The notes under the pieces: generated by a model
Databases searched by the model: none
What the model saw: only the letters and a program-made list of their open reading frames with translations
What the model was told of the DNA's origin: nothing
Program-made: the position numbers and the translations under genes
Origin: Enterobacteriaceae bacterium
Lineage (GTDB): Bacteria; Pseudomonadota; Gammaproteobacteria; Enterobacterales; Enterobacteriaceae
Direction of reading: 5' to 3'
Assembly (NCBI GenBank): GCA_022712475.1
Contig: JALAGK010000396.1
Location: 1-16,591, forward strand
DNA: 16,591 bases
Shown here: positions 1-8,280 of the stretch, one piece after another
How the letters are laid out: each line of letters starts with the position of its first letter
Numbering within the stretch: position 1 is the first letter of the stretch

Positions 1-73
1 ATGTCGTGGCATGGCTTTTGACGCCAATGAGCAACAGTAGGTTCGCTTTTAAACATATATAAAGGAGAGTCTT

Positions 74-235
74 ATGTTTCGATGGGGCATTATTTTTCTG
101 GTTATCGCGATAATTGCTGCAGCACTAGGTTTTGGTGGCCTTGCGGGTACTGCGGCAAGCGCTGCTAAAATTGTGTTCGTGGTTGGTGTTATCTTGTTTC
201 TGGTTAGCTTGTTTATGGGCCGCAGACGTCCCTGA
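74..235 (+). CDS. ytjA: YtjA, small DUF1328 membrane protein
   Basis: A 53-residue protein starting MFRWGIIF and ending MGRRRP. It is almost entirely hydrophobic, with two predicted membrane segments (about residues 4-24 and 30-49) separated by the small-residue turn GGLAGTAAS. Length and sequence match the enterobacterial YtjA/DUF1328 family, whose function is unknown. The start is supported by a Shine-Dalgarno AGGAG at 63-67, six bases before the ATG. It lies directly upstream of yjjU, as in E. coli, and is separated from it by a terminator hairpin, so it is probably transcribed alone. No promoter was convincing in the 73 bases before it. Confidence 0.93.
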   Translation: MFRWGIIFLVIAIIAAALGFGGLAGTAASAAKIVFVVGVILFLVSLFMGRRRP

Positions 236-258
236 CGCCAGTCGTCAAGTTGGAGTTA

Positions 259-294
259 AAAGGCCAGCCTTGCGTGCTGGCCTTTGCGGTTTTT
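259..294 (+). terminator. Intrinsic terminator after ytjA
   Basis: Perfect inverted repeat AAAGGCCAGC (259-268) / GCTGGCCTTT (276-285) with a 7-base loop, followed by GCGG and a run of five T (290-294). The T run is slightly displaced from the stem. It sits 24 bases after the ytjA stop and before the yjjU ribosome binding site. Confidence 0.75.
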
Positions 295-357
295 GAATAT
301 TTATCATTATACGCATCGTCTGCTTTAGGGCAGACGACATCATCACAGGAAGGCAGG

Positions 358-1533
358 GTGGGACAGCGAATTCCCGTTACGCTCGGCAATATTGCGCCGC
401 TGGCGCTAGCACCCTTTGAACCAGGCAAAATGGCGCTGGTGTGCGAAGGGGGTGGGCAGCGTGGCATTTTTACCGCCGGAGTGCTGGACGAATTCATGAT
501 TAATGAGTTCGATCCGTTTGATGATTACTTTGGTACCTCTGCCGGTGCCCAGAATCTTTCGGCCTTCGTTTGCCACCAGCCTGGTTACGCCCGGCGCGTT
601 ATTGCCAATTACACCACACGTCGTGAGTTCTTCAACCCGGTGCGCTTTGTACGCGGCGGCCATCTGATTGACCTCGACTGGCTGCTGGACGCAACGGCAA
701 AAACCATGCCGCTGTCGATGGATACCGCCGAGCGTCGCTTTGATGCGGGTAAAGCATTTTACATGTGCGCCTGTCGCAGTGATGACTACTCCGCGAATTA
801 CTTCTCACCACTGCGCGATACCTGGCTTGATATTATCCGCGCCTCCAGCGCCATTCCCGGCTTTTATCGCAGCGGTGCGATGCTTGATGGCATCAGTTAC
901 CAGGATGGCGGTATCAGCGATGCGGTGCCGGTACGCGAGGCGGCAAGGCGCGGCGCACAGACGCTGGTGGTTATCCGCACCGTGCCGTCGCAAATGTTTT
1001 ATACGCCGCAGTGGTTCCGGCATATGGAGCGCTGGCTGAGCGAAAGCAGCCTTAAGCCGCTGGTGAACCTGGTGCATCACCACGAAGAAAGCTACACCGC
1101 GATTCAGCACTTTATTGAACATCCGCCCGGCGATCTGCGGATTATCGAGATTTTCCCGCCTGCGCCGCTGAAAAGCTCTGCGCTTGGCAGTCGCGAGGCG
1201 GCATTGCGCGCAGATTACCGTACCGGACGGCGCTGCGGGCGCTATTTCCTTGCGACCATCGGCAAGCTGTTGGCAGGCAAGCCTCCGCTGCATCGCTTCA
1301 CGAAACCGGTGATGGTGCCTGCAGCGTCGCGTATTGTGGCGCCCCGCGCGCCGGGGGCAACGCCAATTATTCTTCCCTCTGTGAGCGAACCGGCGAGTGT
1401 GCAGGTGCATGCAGGGGCTGTGCAGGCATCCCATGTGCCTGCAGCAGTAGCGGCTACCATGCCGGTTGCTAACGATAGCCCCGCACTGCATGAAGCTAAT
1501 GACGGCGAGTTTAAAAATGAGGACAGTGCGTGA
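358..1533 (+). CDS. yjjU: YjjU, patatin-like phospholipase family protein
   Basis: A 391-residue patatin-family (Ser-Asp dyad) hydrolase, probably cytoplasmic, with unknown substrate. Visible motifs are the oxyanion-hole loop GGGQRG (residues 31-36), the nucleophile elbow GTSAG with Ser61, and DGG with the dyad Asp183. The GTG start at 358 gives the N-terminus MGQRIPVTLG known from E. coli YjjU and has AGGA at 347-350. The frame extends further upstream, but that part overlaps the ytjA terminator and is not homologous. The last roughly 80 residues are a low-complexity Ala/Pro/Val tail ending in NEDSA, longer and more divergent than the E. coli tail (E. coli protein about 357 residues by recall). 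The stop overlaps the yjjV start by 4 nt, so the pair is translationally coupled. Confidence 0.92.
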   Translation: MGQRIPVTLGNIAPLALAPFEPGKMALVCEGGGQRGIFTAGVLDEFMINEFDPFDDYFGTSAGAQNLSAFVCHQPGYARRVIANYTTRREFFNPVRFVRGGHLIDLDWLLDATAKTMPLSMDTAERRFDAGKAFYMCACRSDDYSANYFSPLRDTWLDIIRASSAIPGFYRSGAMLDGISYQDGGISDAVPVREAARRGAQTLVVIRTVPSQMFYTPQWFRHMERWLSESSLKPLVNLVHHHEESYTAIQHFIEHPPGDLRIIEIFPPAPLKSSALGSREAALRADYRTGRRCGRYFLATIGKLLAGKPPLHRFTKPVMVPAASRIVAPRAPGATPIILPSVSEPASVQVHAGAVQASHVPAAVAATMPVANDSPALHEANDGEFKNEDSA

Positions 1534-2312
1534 GCCTGCGTTTTATTGATACCCATTGTCACTTTGATTTCCCGCCTTTTACTGACAATGAAGCCGCAAG
1601 CCTTGAGTTAGCCGCGCAAGCAGGCGTTGAACAGATTCTGGTGCCAGCAGTTTCAGCCAGCCGTTTTGACCTTGTGCTGGCGCTGGCAGCACGTTTCAAG
1701 CCCGTCTATGCCGCGTTAGGTCTGCATCCCATTGTGATTGAACAGCACGATGAGGCCGCGCTGGACTCACTTGAACAGCACCTGGCGCAGCGCCCGACTA
1801 AACTGGTTGCCATAGGAGAAATTGGGCTGGACTTGTACCGCGAAAACCCACAGTTTGCACGCCAGCAGGCGCTGCTGGACGACCAGCTAAGACTGGCGAA
1901 GCGCTATGACCTACCGGTTATTCTGCATTCGCGCCGCACCCACGATAAGCTGGCGCTGCACTTAAAGCGTGCGGCACTGCCGTGCACTGGCGTGGTTCAC
2001 GGTTTTGCCGGCAGTCTGCAACAGGCGCAGCGCTTTGTTGAGCTTGGGTATTACATCGGCGTTGGGGGCACAATTACCTATGAGCGTGCCAGTAAAACCC
2101 GCGACGTGATGGCGCGCCTGCCGCTGTCGTCGCTGTTGCTGGAAACGGATGCGCCCGATATGCCGCTTAACGGTTTCCAGGGACAACCCAATCGACCTGA
2201 GCGCGTGGCGCAAGTTTTTAATACGCTGTGTGAACTGCGTGAGGAAGCACCGGAAACGATTGCTCATACGATAATCGACAATACCCGCCGACTTTTTGTA
2301 CTGTCAGGGTGA
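1530..2312 (+). CDS. yjjV: YjjV, TatD-family metal-dependent hydrolase
   Basis: A 260-residue TIM-barrel hydrolase of the TatD DNase family (amidohydrolase superfamily). The family metal ligands are visible: DTHCH (His9, His11), IGEIGLD (Glu97), LHSR (His133), VVHGF (His157) and LETDAP (Asp207). Family members cut DNA as metal-dependent 3' to 5' exonucleases or deoxyribonucleases; the specific role of YjjV is not settled. The GTG start lies inside GTGA shared with the yjjU stop (4-nt overlap), and the gene depends on yjjU transcription and probably on its translation. No clear terminator follows; the next 158 bases are the promoter region of the nucleoside transporter. Confidence 0.92.
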   Translation: MSLRFIDTHCHFDFPPFTDNEAASLELAAQAGVEQILVPAVSASRFDLVLALAARFKPVYAALGLHPIVIEQHDEAALDSLEQHLAQRPTKLVAIGEIGLDLYRENPQFARQQALLDDQLRLAKRYDLPVILHSRRTHDKLALHLKRAALPCTGVVHGFAGSLQQAQRFVELGYYIGVGGTITYERASKTRDVMARLPLSSLLLETDAPDMPLNGFQGQPNRPERVAQVFNTLCELREEAPETIAHTIIDNTRRLFVLSG

Positions 2313-2317
2313 AAAAA

Positions 2318-2333
2318 TGTGATCTTCGTCACT
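2318..2333 (+). promoter_or_regulatory. Probable CRP binding site upstream of the CNT gene
   Basis: TGTGATCTTCGTCACT matches the CRP core TGTGA-N6-TCACA at 9 of 10 conserved bases and is preceded by AAA as in the extended consensus. Its centre (2325.5) is about 92-93 bases upstream of the start point predicted from the -10 at 2406. The match is seen in the sequence; CRP control fits known nucleoside uptake genes but is inferred here. Confidence 0.72.
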
Positions 2334-2369
2334 CTAAGGAACAATAACCTGTAACAATCATCTCTGTTC

Positions 2370-2385
2370 CGTGATCAAGGTAGCC
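2370..2385 (+). promoter_or_regulatory. Candidate second, weak CRP site
   Basis: CGTGATCAAGGTAGCC matches the CRP core at only 6 of 10 bases, with a good left half (GTGA). Its centre (2377.5) is 52 bases from the strong site and about 40-41 bases before the predicted start point, where a class II CRP site would sit. Position rather than sequence is the main argument. Confidence 0.4.
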
Positions 2386-2405
2386 ATCATGGCCCTTCCT
2401 GCCGT

Positions 2406-2411
2406 TATAAT
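2406..2411 (+). promoter_or_regulatory. -10 box of the CNT transporter promoter
   Basis: A perfect TATAAT, with a predicted start near 2418 and a leader of about 53 bases. The expected -35 position has no TTGACA-like sequence, which suggests activator-dependent transcription and agrees with the CRP-type sites upstream. Confidence 0.6.
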
Positions 2412-2470
2412 CCCTGCGCCTCTCGGGGCTTCTTTATTTCTTTTTTGACGACTACACGCAGGGACTTCGT

Positions 2471-3748
2471 ATGCAAATCCTAATGGGGCTTGTCGGCATG
2501 GCTGTACTGGTGCTGCTTGCCGTTCTTCTCTCCAGTAACCGCAAAGCCATTAATTTGCGCACTGTTATCGGCGCATGGTGCATTCAGGTAGGTATCGGCG
2601 CGCTGGTGCTGTATGTCCCCGTGGGGCGTAAAGTATTGCTGGCTATGACCGACGGTGTGGCAAGCGTTATCGCCTATGGTAACGAGGGCATCAGCTTCCT
2701 GTTTGGTGGCCTGGTGTCTGACAAGATGTTTGAAGTATTCGGCGGCGGTGGCTTTATTTTCGCCCTGCGCGTGCTGCCGGTCATTGTGTTCTTCTCCTCG
2801 CTGATTGCCGTGCTGTATTACATCGGTATCATGCAGCTGGTCATCCGCATTCTCGGCGGTGCGCTGCGTAAAGTGCTGGGCACGTCACGCACCGAGTCAC
2901 TCTCCGCGACCGCGAATATCTTTGTGGGCCAGACAGAAGCGCCGCTGGTGGTGCGTCCATATATCGCCACGATGACGCGCTCTGAGCTGTTCGCTGTGAT
3001 GTGTGGCGGTCTCGCATCCGTTGCCGGTTCCGTACTGGCGGGTTACGCGCAGATGGGCGTACCGCTGGATTACTTGATTGCAGCGTCGTTTATGGCCGCA
3101 CCGGGTGGTCTGTTGTTTGCAAAAATCATCCTGCCTGAAACAGAGAAACCGCATGATGCTGCGCAGACCGAAGTGATGGCAAACGATCCGGATAAACCGT
3201 CTAACGTACTGGACGCAGCCGCCTCCGGTGCGGCTTCTGGTATGCAGCTGGCGCTGAATGTGGGTGCGATGCTGCTGGCGTTTGTGGCGCTGATTGCGCT
3301 GCTTAACGGCATTCTCTCCGGTATTGGCGGCTGGTTTGATTACCCTCAGCTTTCCCTGCAACTTATTCTGGGCTGGGTGTTCTCTCCGCTGGCCTGGGTT
3401 ATTGGTGTACCGTGGAGTGAGGCGATGGTGGCAGGCTCCTTTATCGGCCAGAAGGTCATCATCAACGAATTTGTCGCCTATCTGAACTTTGCGCCTTATC
3501 TGGCAGATGATGCTACCGTGACAGCTAATGGCCTGCAGGTGCTTTCCACGCACACCAAAGCGATTATCTCCTTTGCGCTGTGTGGTTTTGCAAACCTGTC
3601 TTCCATCGCCATTCTGATTGGCGGGCTGGGCAGCATGGCACCGAGCCGTCGTCACGACGTGGCGCAGCTGGGTTTGAAGGCGGTTGCTGCCGGTACGCTG
3701 TCTAACCTGATGAGCGCGACCATTGCCGGGGTCTTCCTGGCGTTGTAA
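2471..3748 (+). CDS. NupC-type concentrative nucleoside transporter (CNT family)
   Basis: A 425-residue inner membrane protein with many hydrophobic segments, of the CNT (SLC28/NupC) family of ion-coupled nucleoside importers. It resembles the Vibrio cholerae CNT (recalled from the structural literature) more than E. coli NupC: the N-terminal stretch [13 protein letters not shown], the substrate-site motif GQTEAP (Gln154, Thr155, Glu156), the second motif NEFVAY (Glu333) and CGFANLSS (Asn375). These residues contact the nucleobase and ribose in VcCNT. The ATG at 2471 has AGGGA at 2460-2464. It has its own promoter and a strong terminator, so it is monocistronic, and lies just before deoCABD, which consumes its substrates. 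Sodium rather than proton coupling is likely by similarity but not proven. No symbol is given because nupC, nupX and psuT are distinct paralogues. Confidence 0.9.
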   Translation: MQILMGLVGMAVLVLLAVLLSSNRKAINLRTVIGAWCIQVGIGALVLYVPVGRKVLLAMTDGVASVIAYGNEGISFLFGGLVSDKMFEVFGGGGFIFALRVLPVIVFFSSLIAVLYYIGIMQLVIRILGGALRKVLGTSRTESLSATANIFVGQTEAPLVVRPYIATMTRSELFAVMCGGLASVAGSVLAGYAQMGVPLDYLIAASFMAAPGGLLFAKIILPETEKPHDAAQTEVMANDPDKPSNVLDAAASGAASGMQLALNVGAMLLAFVALIALLNGILSGIGGWFDYPQLSLQLILGWVFSPLAWVIGVPWSEAMVAGSFIGQKVIINEFVAYLNFAPYLADDATVTANGLQVLSTHTKAIISFALCGFANLSSIAILIGGLGSMAPSRRHDVAQLGLKAVAAGTLSNLMSATIAGVFLAL

Positions 3749-3780
3749 CAGTAGATTTGTTAGAAAAATAACATTTTACC

Positions 3781-3816
3781 ACGGCGGTCAGGCTGTTAGC
3801 CTGACCGCCGTTTTTA
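3781..3816 (+). terminator. Strong intrinsic terminator after the CNT gene
   Basis: A perfect 13-bp stem (3781-3793 with 3799-3811), arms containing GGCGGTCAGGC / GCCTGACCGCC, loop TGTTA, followed by TTTTTATT. It lies 32 bases after the transporter stop and insulates the deo promoter from read-through. Confidence 0.92.
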
Positions 3817-3833
3817 TTCCCGCTATACAGGCG

Positions 3834-3861
3834 TTGTTTTGCCCGTTTAATTCCCTATACT
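3834..3861 (+). promoter_or_regulatory. Possible upstream deo promoter
   Basis: TATACT at 3856-3861 matches the -10 consensus at 5 of 6 bases; TTGTTT at 3834-3839 is a weak -35 with a 16-base spacer. E. coli deo has two tandem upstream promoters, and this could be the more upstream one. No operator-like palindrome overlaps it. Confidence 0.35.
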
Positions 3862-3892
3862 GTCGGCATTGCACCACGTAGTCTTACACTTT

Positions 3893-3908
3893 TGTGAACA
3901 GCAACACG
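3893..3908 (+). promoter_or_regulatory. Candidate CRP site of the deo promoter
   Basis: TGTGAACAGCAACACG has a perfect left CRP half (TGTGA) and 3 of 5 bases in the right half. Its centre (3900.5) is about 42 bases before the predicted start near 3943, the class II position. The matching -35 region (GAAACC) is poor, so activator dependence is plausible. Confidence 0.5.
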
Positions 3909-3927
3909 AAACCGCCTCTGTGTGAAA

Positions 3928-3943
3928 TGTTATTATTTTAACA
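3928..3943 (+). promoter_or_regulatory. DeoR operator overlapping the deo -10 box
   Basis: TGTTATTATTTTAACA is a near-palindrome matching the DeoR operator TGTTAGAATTCTAACA at 13 of 16 positions, with both outer pentamers TGTTA/TAACA perfect. It contains the candidate -10 TATTAT (3931-3936), so bound DeoR would block RNA polymerase, as at the E. coli deo promoters. The known inducer of DeoR is deoxyribose-5-phosphate, the substrate of the first gene of the operon. Confidence 0.8.
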
Positions 3944-4000
3944 TTGACAGCAGGGGCGGATGTCGATGCCTCCGCTCAACCTGATTTTCTGGAGAACACC

Positions 4001-4780
4001 ATGACCGATTTAACTGCCAGCAGCCTGCGCGCACTGAAACTGATGGATTTGACCACGCTGAACGACGACGACACCGACGAGAAAGTGATTGCCCTGTGTC
4101 AGCAGGCAAAAACGCCGGTAGGTAACACCGCAGCCGTGTGCATTTATCCGCGCTTTATCCCGGTTGCGCGTAAAACGCTCAATGCTCAGGGTACGCCGGA
4201 TATCCGTATTGCCACCGTGACTAACTTCCCGCACGGCAATGATGATATTGATATCGCGGTTGCCGAGACGCGCGCAGCGGTCGCTTACGGTGCCGATGAA
4301 GTGGATGTGGTATTCCCTTACCGTGCGCTTATCGCGGGCAATGAGCAGGTGGGTTTTGAACTGGTTAAAGCTTGTAAAGCAGTGTGCGCCGGGGCGAATG
4401 TGCTGCTGAAAGTCATCATCGAAACCGGTGAACTTAAAGAAGAGCGACTGATTCGCAAAGCCTCAGAAATTGCTATCAACGCCGGGGCAGATTTTATCAA
4501 AACCTCCACGGGTAAAGTACCGGTGAATGCGACGCCAGAAAGCGCGCGCATCATGCTGGAAGTGATTCGTGACATGGGCGTTGAAAAAACCGTTGGCTTT
4601 AAACCTGCCGGTGGCGTGCGTAGCGCCGAAGATGCCGCGACGTATCTGGCAACGGCGGATGAGATTTTTGGTGGTGACTGGGCCGATGCGCGTCACTACC
4701 GCTTTGGCGCATCCAGCCTGCTGGCAAGCCTGCTCAAGGCACTGGGCCACGGCGATGGCAAAAGCAGCAGCGGTTATTAA
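4001..4780 (+). CDS. deoC: Deoxyribose-phosphate aldolase DeoC
   Basis: A 259-residue cytoplasmic class I aldolase that cleaves 2-deoxyribose-5-phosphate to acetaldehyde and glyceraldehyde-3-phosphate, the last step of deoxynucleoside breakdown. Conserved blocks are [22 protein letters not shown] with its Schiff-base region Lys, [11 protein letters not shown] with the catalytic lysine region, and GFKPAGGVR. The C-terminus GDGKSSSGY retains the terminal Tyr typical of the enzyme. The ATG at 4001 has GGAG at 3991-3994 and gives the exact E. coli length; a longer frame from 3944 would start inside the promoter. First gene of deoCABD, under the DeoR operator and CRP-like site just upstream. Confidence 0.98.
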   Translation: MTDLTASSLRALKLMDLTTLNDDDTDEKVIALCQQAKTPVGNTAAVCIYPRFIPVARKTLNAQGTPDIRIATVTNFPHGNDDIDIAVAETRAAVAYGADEVDVVFPYRALIAGNEQVGFELVKACKAVCAGANVLLKVIIETGELKEERLIRKASEIAINAGADFIKTSTGKVPVNATPESARIMLEVIRDMGVEKTVGFKPAGGVRSAEDAATYLATADEIFGGDWADARHYRFGASSLLASLLKALGHGDGKSSSGY

Positions 4781-4804
4781 TTTCTGACGTTTCCTGGAGG
4801 TCAC

Positions 4805-6127
4805 GTGTTTCTGGCTCAAGAAATCATTCGTAAAAAGCGCGACGGACAGCCGCTTAGCGATGAAGAGATTCGCTTTTTTATTAACGGCATTCGCGACAAC
4901 ACCGTCTCTGAAGGGCAAATTGCAGCTCTGGCGATGACGATTTTCTTTCACGATATGTCCGTTGCCGAGCGTGTTTCGCTGACGCTGGCAATGCGCGATT
5001 CCGGTGCGGTACTGGACTGGAGCGGCCTTGGACTGAACGGTCCCATTGTGGATAAACACTCTACCGGCGGCGTGGGCGATGTGACGTCGCTGATGTTGGG
5101 GCCGATGGTGGCCGCCTGTGGCGGTTTTGTGCCGATGATCTCCGGGCGCGGACTGGGTCATACCGGCGGCACGCTTGATAAGCTCGAAGCGATCCCGGGG
5201 TTTGACATATTTGTGGATGACGCACGGTTTCGCGACATCATAAAGAACGTGGGTGTGGCGATTATCGGCCAGACCAGTTCGCTGGCTCCGGCAGACAAGC
5301 GCTTCTACGCCACGCGCGATATTACCGCGACGGTGGATTCCATCCCGCTGATTACCGCCTCGATCCTTGCCAAAAAGCTGGCAGAGGGGTTGGATGCGTT
5401 AGTCATGGACGTGAAGGTGGGTAGCGGGGCGTTTATGCCGACCTTTGAACGCTCGGTAGAACTTGCCCAGGCGATTGCGAGTGTGGCGAACGGCGCGGGC
5501 GTGCGTACCACGGCATTGCTGACTGACATGAACCAGGTGCTGGCTTCGAGTGCCGGTAACGCGCTGGAAGTGCGTGAAGCGGTGCGTTTCCTGACGGGCG
5601 ATGAGCGTAACCCGCGCCTGCTGGAAGTGACAATGGCGCTGTGCGTGGAAATGCTGGTGTCCGGCAAACTGGCGGCGAATGATGCTGACGCACGTGCGCA
5701 GTTGCAGGCGGTGCTGGATAACGGCCGTGCCGCCGAGGTATTTGGCCGCATGGTGGCCGCGCAGAACGGGCCAACAGATTTTGTTGAGCACTACGATCGC
5801 TATTTACCCGCCGCGGGGCTGTGTAAGCCGGTCTTTGCTGACGGGCAGGGCATTGTAAGTGTCATGGATACGCGTGCGCTCGGTATGGCGGTGGTGGGCC
5901 TTGGCGGCGGACGCCGTCAGGCAACAGATGCCATTGATTACAGCGTGGGGCTAACGCAAATGATTACTCTGGGCGAGCGCGCAGACGCGCAGCGTCCGTT
6001 GGCCATGATTCACGCGCGTGATGAAGTGCAATGGCAGCAGGCAGCCCAGGCCGTGAGGGCCGCCGTTGAACTGAGCGATGTGGCACCACAGGCGACACCG
6101 GTGGTTTACAAAAGAATTACCGGTTAA
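4805..6127 (+). CDS. deoA: Thymidine phosphorylase DeoA
   Basis: A 440-residue enzyme that phosphorolyses thymidine and deoxyuridine to the base and 2-deoxyribose-1-phosphate; a homodimer in the pyrimidine nucleoside phosphorylase / anthranilate phosphoribosyltransferase fold. The phosphate-binding loop KHSTGGVGD (from Lys84, including His85) and the active-site residues Arg171, Ser186 and Lys190 are present at the E. coli positions; [11 protein letters not shown] (from Gly118) is also conserved. The GTG start follows GGAGG (4796-4800) with a short 4-base spacer. It is 24 bases after deoC, so co-transcribed, and 104 bases before deoB. Confidence 0.98.
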   Translation: MFLAQEIIRKKRDGQPLSDEEIRFFINGIRDNTVSEGQIAALAMTIFFHDMSVAERVSLTLAMRDSGAVLDWSGLGLNGPIVDKHSTGGVGDVTSLMLGPMVAACGGFVPMISGRGLGHTGGTLDKLEAIPGFDIFVDDARFRDIIKNVGVAIIGQTSSLAPADKRFYATRDITATVDSIPLITASILAKKLAEGLDALVMDVKVGSGAFMPTFERSVELAQAIASVANGAGVRTTALLTDMNQVLASSAGNALEVREAVRFLTGDERNPRLLEVTMALCVEMLVSGKLAANDADARAQLQAVLDNGRAAEVFGRMVAAQNGPTDFVEHYDRYLPAAGLCKPVFADGQGIVSVMDTRALGMAVVGLGGGRRQATDAIDYSVGLTQMITLGERADAQRPLAMIHARDEVQWQQAAQAVRAAVELSDVAPQATPVVYKRITG

Positions 6128-6147
6128 TTCGCGCGACAGGCTGACTA

Positions 6148-6171
6148 TCGACAGGCGCGTTGCGATATACT
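6148..6171 (+). promoter_or_regulatory. Possible internal promoter before deoB
   Basis: TATACT at 6166-6171 matches the -10 consensus at 5 of 6 bases. The best upstream -35-like hexamers (TCGACA at 6148, CTGACT at 6141) are badly spaced (12 and 19 bases). E. coli has an internal promoter in the equivalent deoA-deoB gap, which serves deoBD for purine nucleosides; this 104-base gap would allow the same, but the sequence support is weak. Confidence 0.35.
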
Positions 6172-6231
6172 GATCCGATCGCTTTCTTTTAACGCCTCAG
6201 AGCGTGATTGCGTAGCAACGCAGGAGAAATT

Positions 6232-7455
6232 ATGAAACGTGTATTTATTATGGTGCTGGATTCCTTCGGCATTGGCGCGAGCGCAGACGCCGCGCGCTTT
6301 GGCGACGAAGGCTCGGATACCCTCGGCCATATCGCGCAGGCCTGTGCCAACGGTGAGGCTAACCACGGCCGCCAGGGGCCACTTAATCTGCCTAACCTGA
6401 CGCGCCTGGGCCTGGCGAAAGCCGCCGAAGGCTCCACCGGGAAAATCCCGGCAGGTATGGACGGCAATGCGGATATCGTCGGGGCTTATGCATGGGCGCA
6501 GGAGCTCTCTTCTGGCAAAGACACGCCGTCTGGCCACTGGGAAATCGCGGGTGTGCCGGTGTTGTTTGACTGGGGGTATTTCACCAACGAAGAGAACAGC
6601 TTTCCGCAGGAACTGCTCGATAAGCTGGTTGAGCGCGCAGGGCTTCCGGGCTACCTCGGTAACTGCCATTCCTCCGGTACGGTCATTCTTGACCAGCTTG
6701 GCGAAGAGCACATGAAAACCGGCAAGCCGATTTTCTACACTTCCGCTGACTCGGTATTCCAGATTGCCTGCCACGAAGAGACCTTTGGCCTGGACCGTCT
6801 TTACGAGCTATGTGAAATTGCCCGTGAAGAACTGACCGAGGGGGGTTACAACATTGGCCGCGTCATTGCGCGTCCGTTTGTGGGCGACAAAGCAGGTAAC
6901 TTCCAGCGTACCGGTAACCGCCACGACCTGGCGGTAGAGCCGCCGGCAGCAACCGTGCTGAAAAAGCTCGTGGACGAGAAGCAGGGCGAAGTGGTGTCCG
7001 TGGGTAAAATTGCGGATATCTATGCCAACGTTGGCATCACCAAAAAAGTGAAGGCCACGGGTCTGGATGCGCTGTTTGACGCCACGCTCGCTGAAATGAA
7101 GGCTGCGGGTGATAACACTATCGTCTTTACCAATTTCGTTGATTTTGACTCCAGTTGGGGCCATCGCCGCGATGTGGCAGGCTATGCTGGCGGACTGGAA
7201 CTGTTTGACCGCCGCTTGCCAGAGCTGATGGAACTGGTAAAAGAGGGCGACATTCTCATCCTCACTGCTGACCACGGCTGCGATCCAACCTGGAAAGGCA
7301 CCGATCACACTCGCGAGCATATTCCGGTGCTGGTGTACGGCCCACAGGTCAAACCTGGCTCGCTTGGCCTGCGCGAGACGTTTGCTGATATTGGGCAGAC
7401 GGTGGCGAAATACTTTGGCCTGTCGGATATGCAGTACGGCAAGGTGATGTTTTAA
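6232..7455 (+). CDS. deoB: Phosphopentomutase DeoB
   Basis: A 407-residue alkaline-phosphatase-superfamily mutase that converts (deoxy)ribose-1-phosphate to the 5-phosphate, linking the phosphorylases DeoA and DeoD to DeoC. The two-metal (Mn) centre is intact: Asp10 in VLDSFGIG, Asp306 and His311 in [11 protein letters not shown], Asp347-His348 in TADHG, and His359 in TDHTREH. The loop KDTPSGHWE carries Thr98, equivalent to the threonine that is phosphorylated in activated family members. The ATG at 6232 follows AGGAG (6222-6226) and gives the exact E. coli length. Confidence 0.98.
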   Translation: MKRVFIMVLDSFGIGASADAARFGDEGSDTLGHIAQACANGEANHGRQGPLNLPNLTRLGLAKAAEGSTGKIPAGMDGNADIVGAYAWAQELSSGKDTPSGHWEIAGVPVLFDWGYFTNEENSFPQELLDKLVERAGLPGYLGNCHSSGTVILDQLGEEHMKTGKPIFYTSADSVFQIACHEETFGLDRLYELCEIAREELTEGGYNIGRVIARPFVGDKAGNFQRTGNRHDLAVEPPAATVLKKLVDEKQGEVVSVGKIADIYANVGITKKVKATGLDALFDATLAEMKAAGDNTIVFTNFVDFDSSWGHRRDVAGYAGGLELFDRRLPELMELVKEGDILILTADHGCDPTWKGTDHTREHIPVLVYGPQVKPGSLGLRETFADIGQTVAKYFGLSDMQYGKVMF

Positions 7456-7462
7456 GTTGAAC

Positions 7463-7483
7463 CCGGGCGCTGTGGGCGCCCGG
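7463..7483 (+). other. Intercistronic hairpin between deoB and deoD
   Basis: Perfect 8-bp stem CCGGGCGC / GCGCCCGG with loop TGTGG in the 57-base gap. No T run follows, so it is more likely an mRNA processing or stability element, or a weak attenuator, than a full terminator. Confidence 0.6.
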
Positions 7484-7512
7484 TAGATGAATAAATGAAT
7501 AAGGATAACGCT

Positions 7513-8235
7513 ATGGCTACGCCACACATTAACGCAGAGATGGGCGATTTCGCTGACGTAGTACTGATGCCAGGTGACCCGCTGCGCGCAAAACATATTG
7601 CAGAAACCTTCCTGGAAGATGTGCGTGAAGTGAACAACGTGCGCGGCATGCTGGGGTATACCGGTACCTACAAAGGTCGTAAATTCTCAGTAATGGGCCA
7701 CGGCATGGGCATTCCGTCCTGCTCTATCTATACCAAAGAACTTATTACCGATTTTGGTGTGAAGAAAATCATCCGTGTGGGTTCCTGCGGCGCGGTGCGC
7801 CCGGATGTGAAACTGCGCGATGTGGTCATTGGTATGGGCGCCTGTACCGATTCCAAAGTGAACCGTCTGCGTTTTAAAGACCACGATTTTGCGGCTATCG
7901 CCGATTTTGACATGGTCCGCAATGCAGTAGACGCGGCCAAAGCGCTGGGTGTGGATGCGCGCGTAGGCAACCTGTTCTCCGCCGATCTGTTCTATTCGCC
8001 GGACCCGCAGATGTTTGACGTGATGGAAAAATACGGCATTCTGGGTGTAGAGATGGAAGCGGCCGGTATCTACGGCGTGGCGGCAGAGTTTGGCGCGAAG
8101 GCGCTGACAATTTGCACCGTGTCTGACCATATCCGCACCCATGAGCAGACCACTGCGGCAGAACGCCAGACCACGTTTAACGATATGATTAAAATCGCAC
8201 TGGAGTCAGTGCTGTTAGGGGATAAAGAGGCGTAA
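7513..8235 (+). CDS. deoD: Purine nucleoside phosphorylase DeoD
   Basis: A 240-residue hexameric high-molecular-mass PNP that phosphorolyses purine (deoxy)nucleosides to free base and pentose-1-phosphate. Phosphate site residues Arg25, Arg44 and Arg88 with Ser91, nucleoside residues His5 and Glu182, and catalytic Asp205 with Arg218 are all present (numbering includes Met1). The ATG at 7513 preceded by AAGGA is chosen because it gives the conserved [14 protein letters not shown]-terminus; an ATG at 7495 lacks a good ribosome site. It has one extra C-terminal Ala compared with E. coli. Last gene of the operon, ended by a strong terminator. Confidence 0.98.
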   Translation: MATPHINAEMGDFADVVLMPGDPLRAKHIAETFLEDVREVNNVRGMLGYTGTYKGRKFSVMGHGMGIPSCSIYTKELITDFGVKKIIRVGSCGAVRPDVKLRDVVIGMGACTDSKVNRLRFKDHDFAAIADFDMVRNAVDAAKALGVDARVGNLFSADLFYSPDPQMFDVMEKYGILGVEMEAAGIYGVAAEFGAKALTICTVSDHIRTHEQTTAAERQTTFNDMIKIALESVLLGDKEA

Positions 8236-8249
8236 GCTGCGTTATTCTC

Positions 8250-8280
8250 AAAAAAGGGTGCCGACGGGCACCCTTTTTTT
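8250..8280 (+). terminator. deo operon terminator
   Basis: GGGTGCC (8256-8262) / GGCACCC (8267-8273), loop GACG, with flanking A run (8250-8255) and T run (8274-8280) that extend the stem. It starts 14 bases after the deoD stop. The following 190 bases up to the next start contain no other feature I can support. Confidence 0.95.

Noticed and set aside
250..357. An upstream extension of yjjU starting at TTG 250
   Set aside because: It overlaps the ytjA terminator hairpin, has no ribosome site and is not homologous to YjjU; GTG 358 gives the conserved N-terminus.
805..1491. A 228-codon minus-strand open frame
   Set aside because: It is antisense to yjjU, with Arg/His-rich composition typical of shadow frames in GC-rich genes.
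3944..4000. A longer DeoC start at 3944
   Set aside because: It would begin at about the predicted transcription start next to the DeoR operator and adds non-homologous residues; ATG 4001 has a proper ribosome site.
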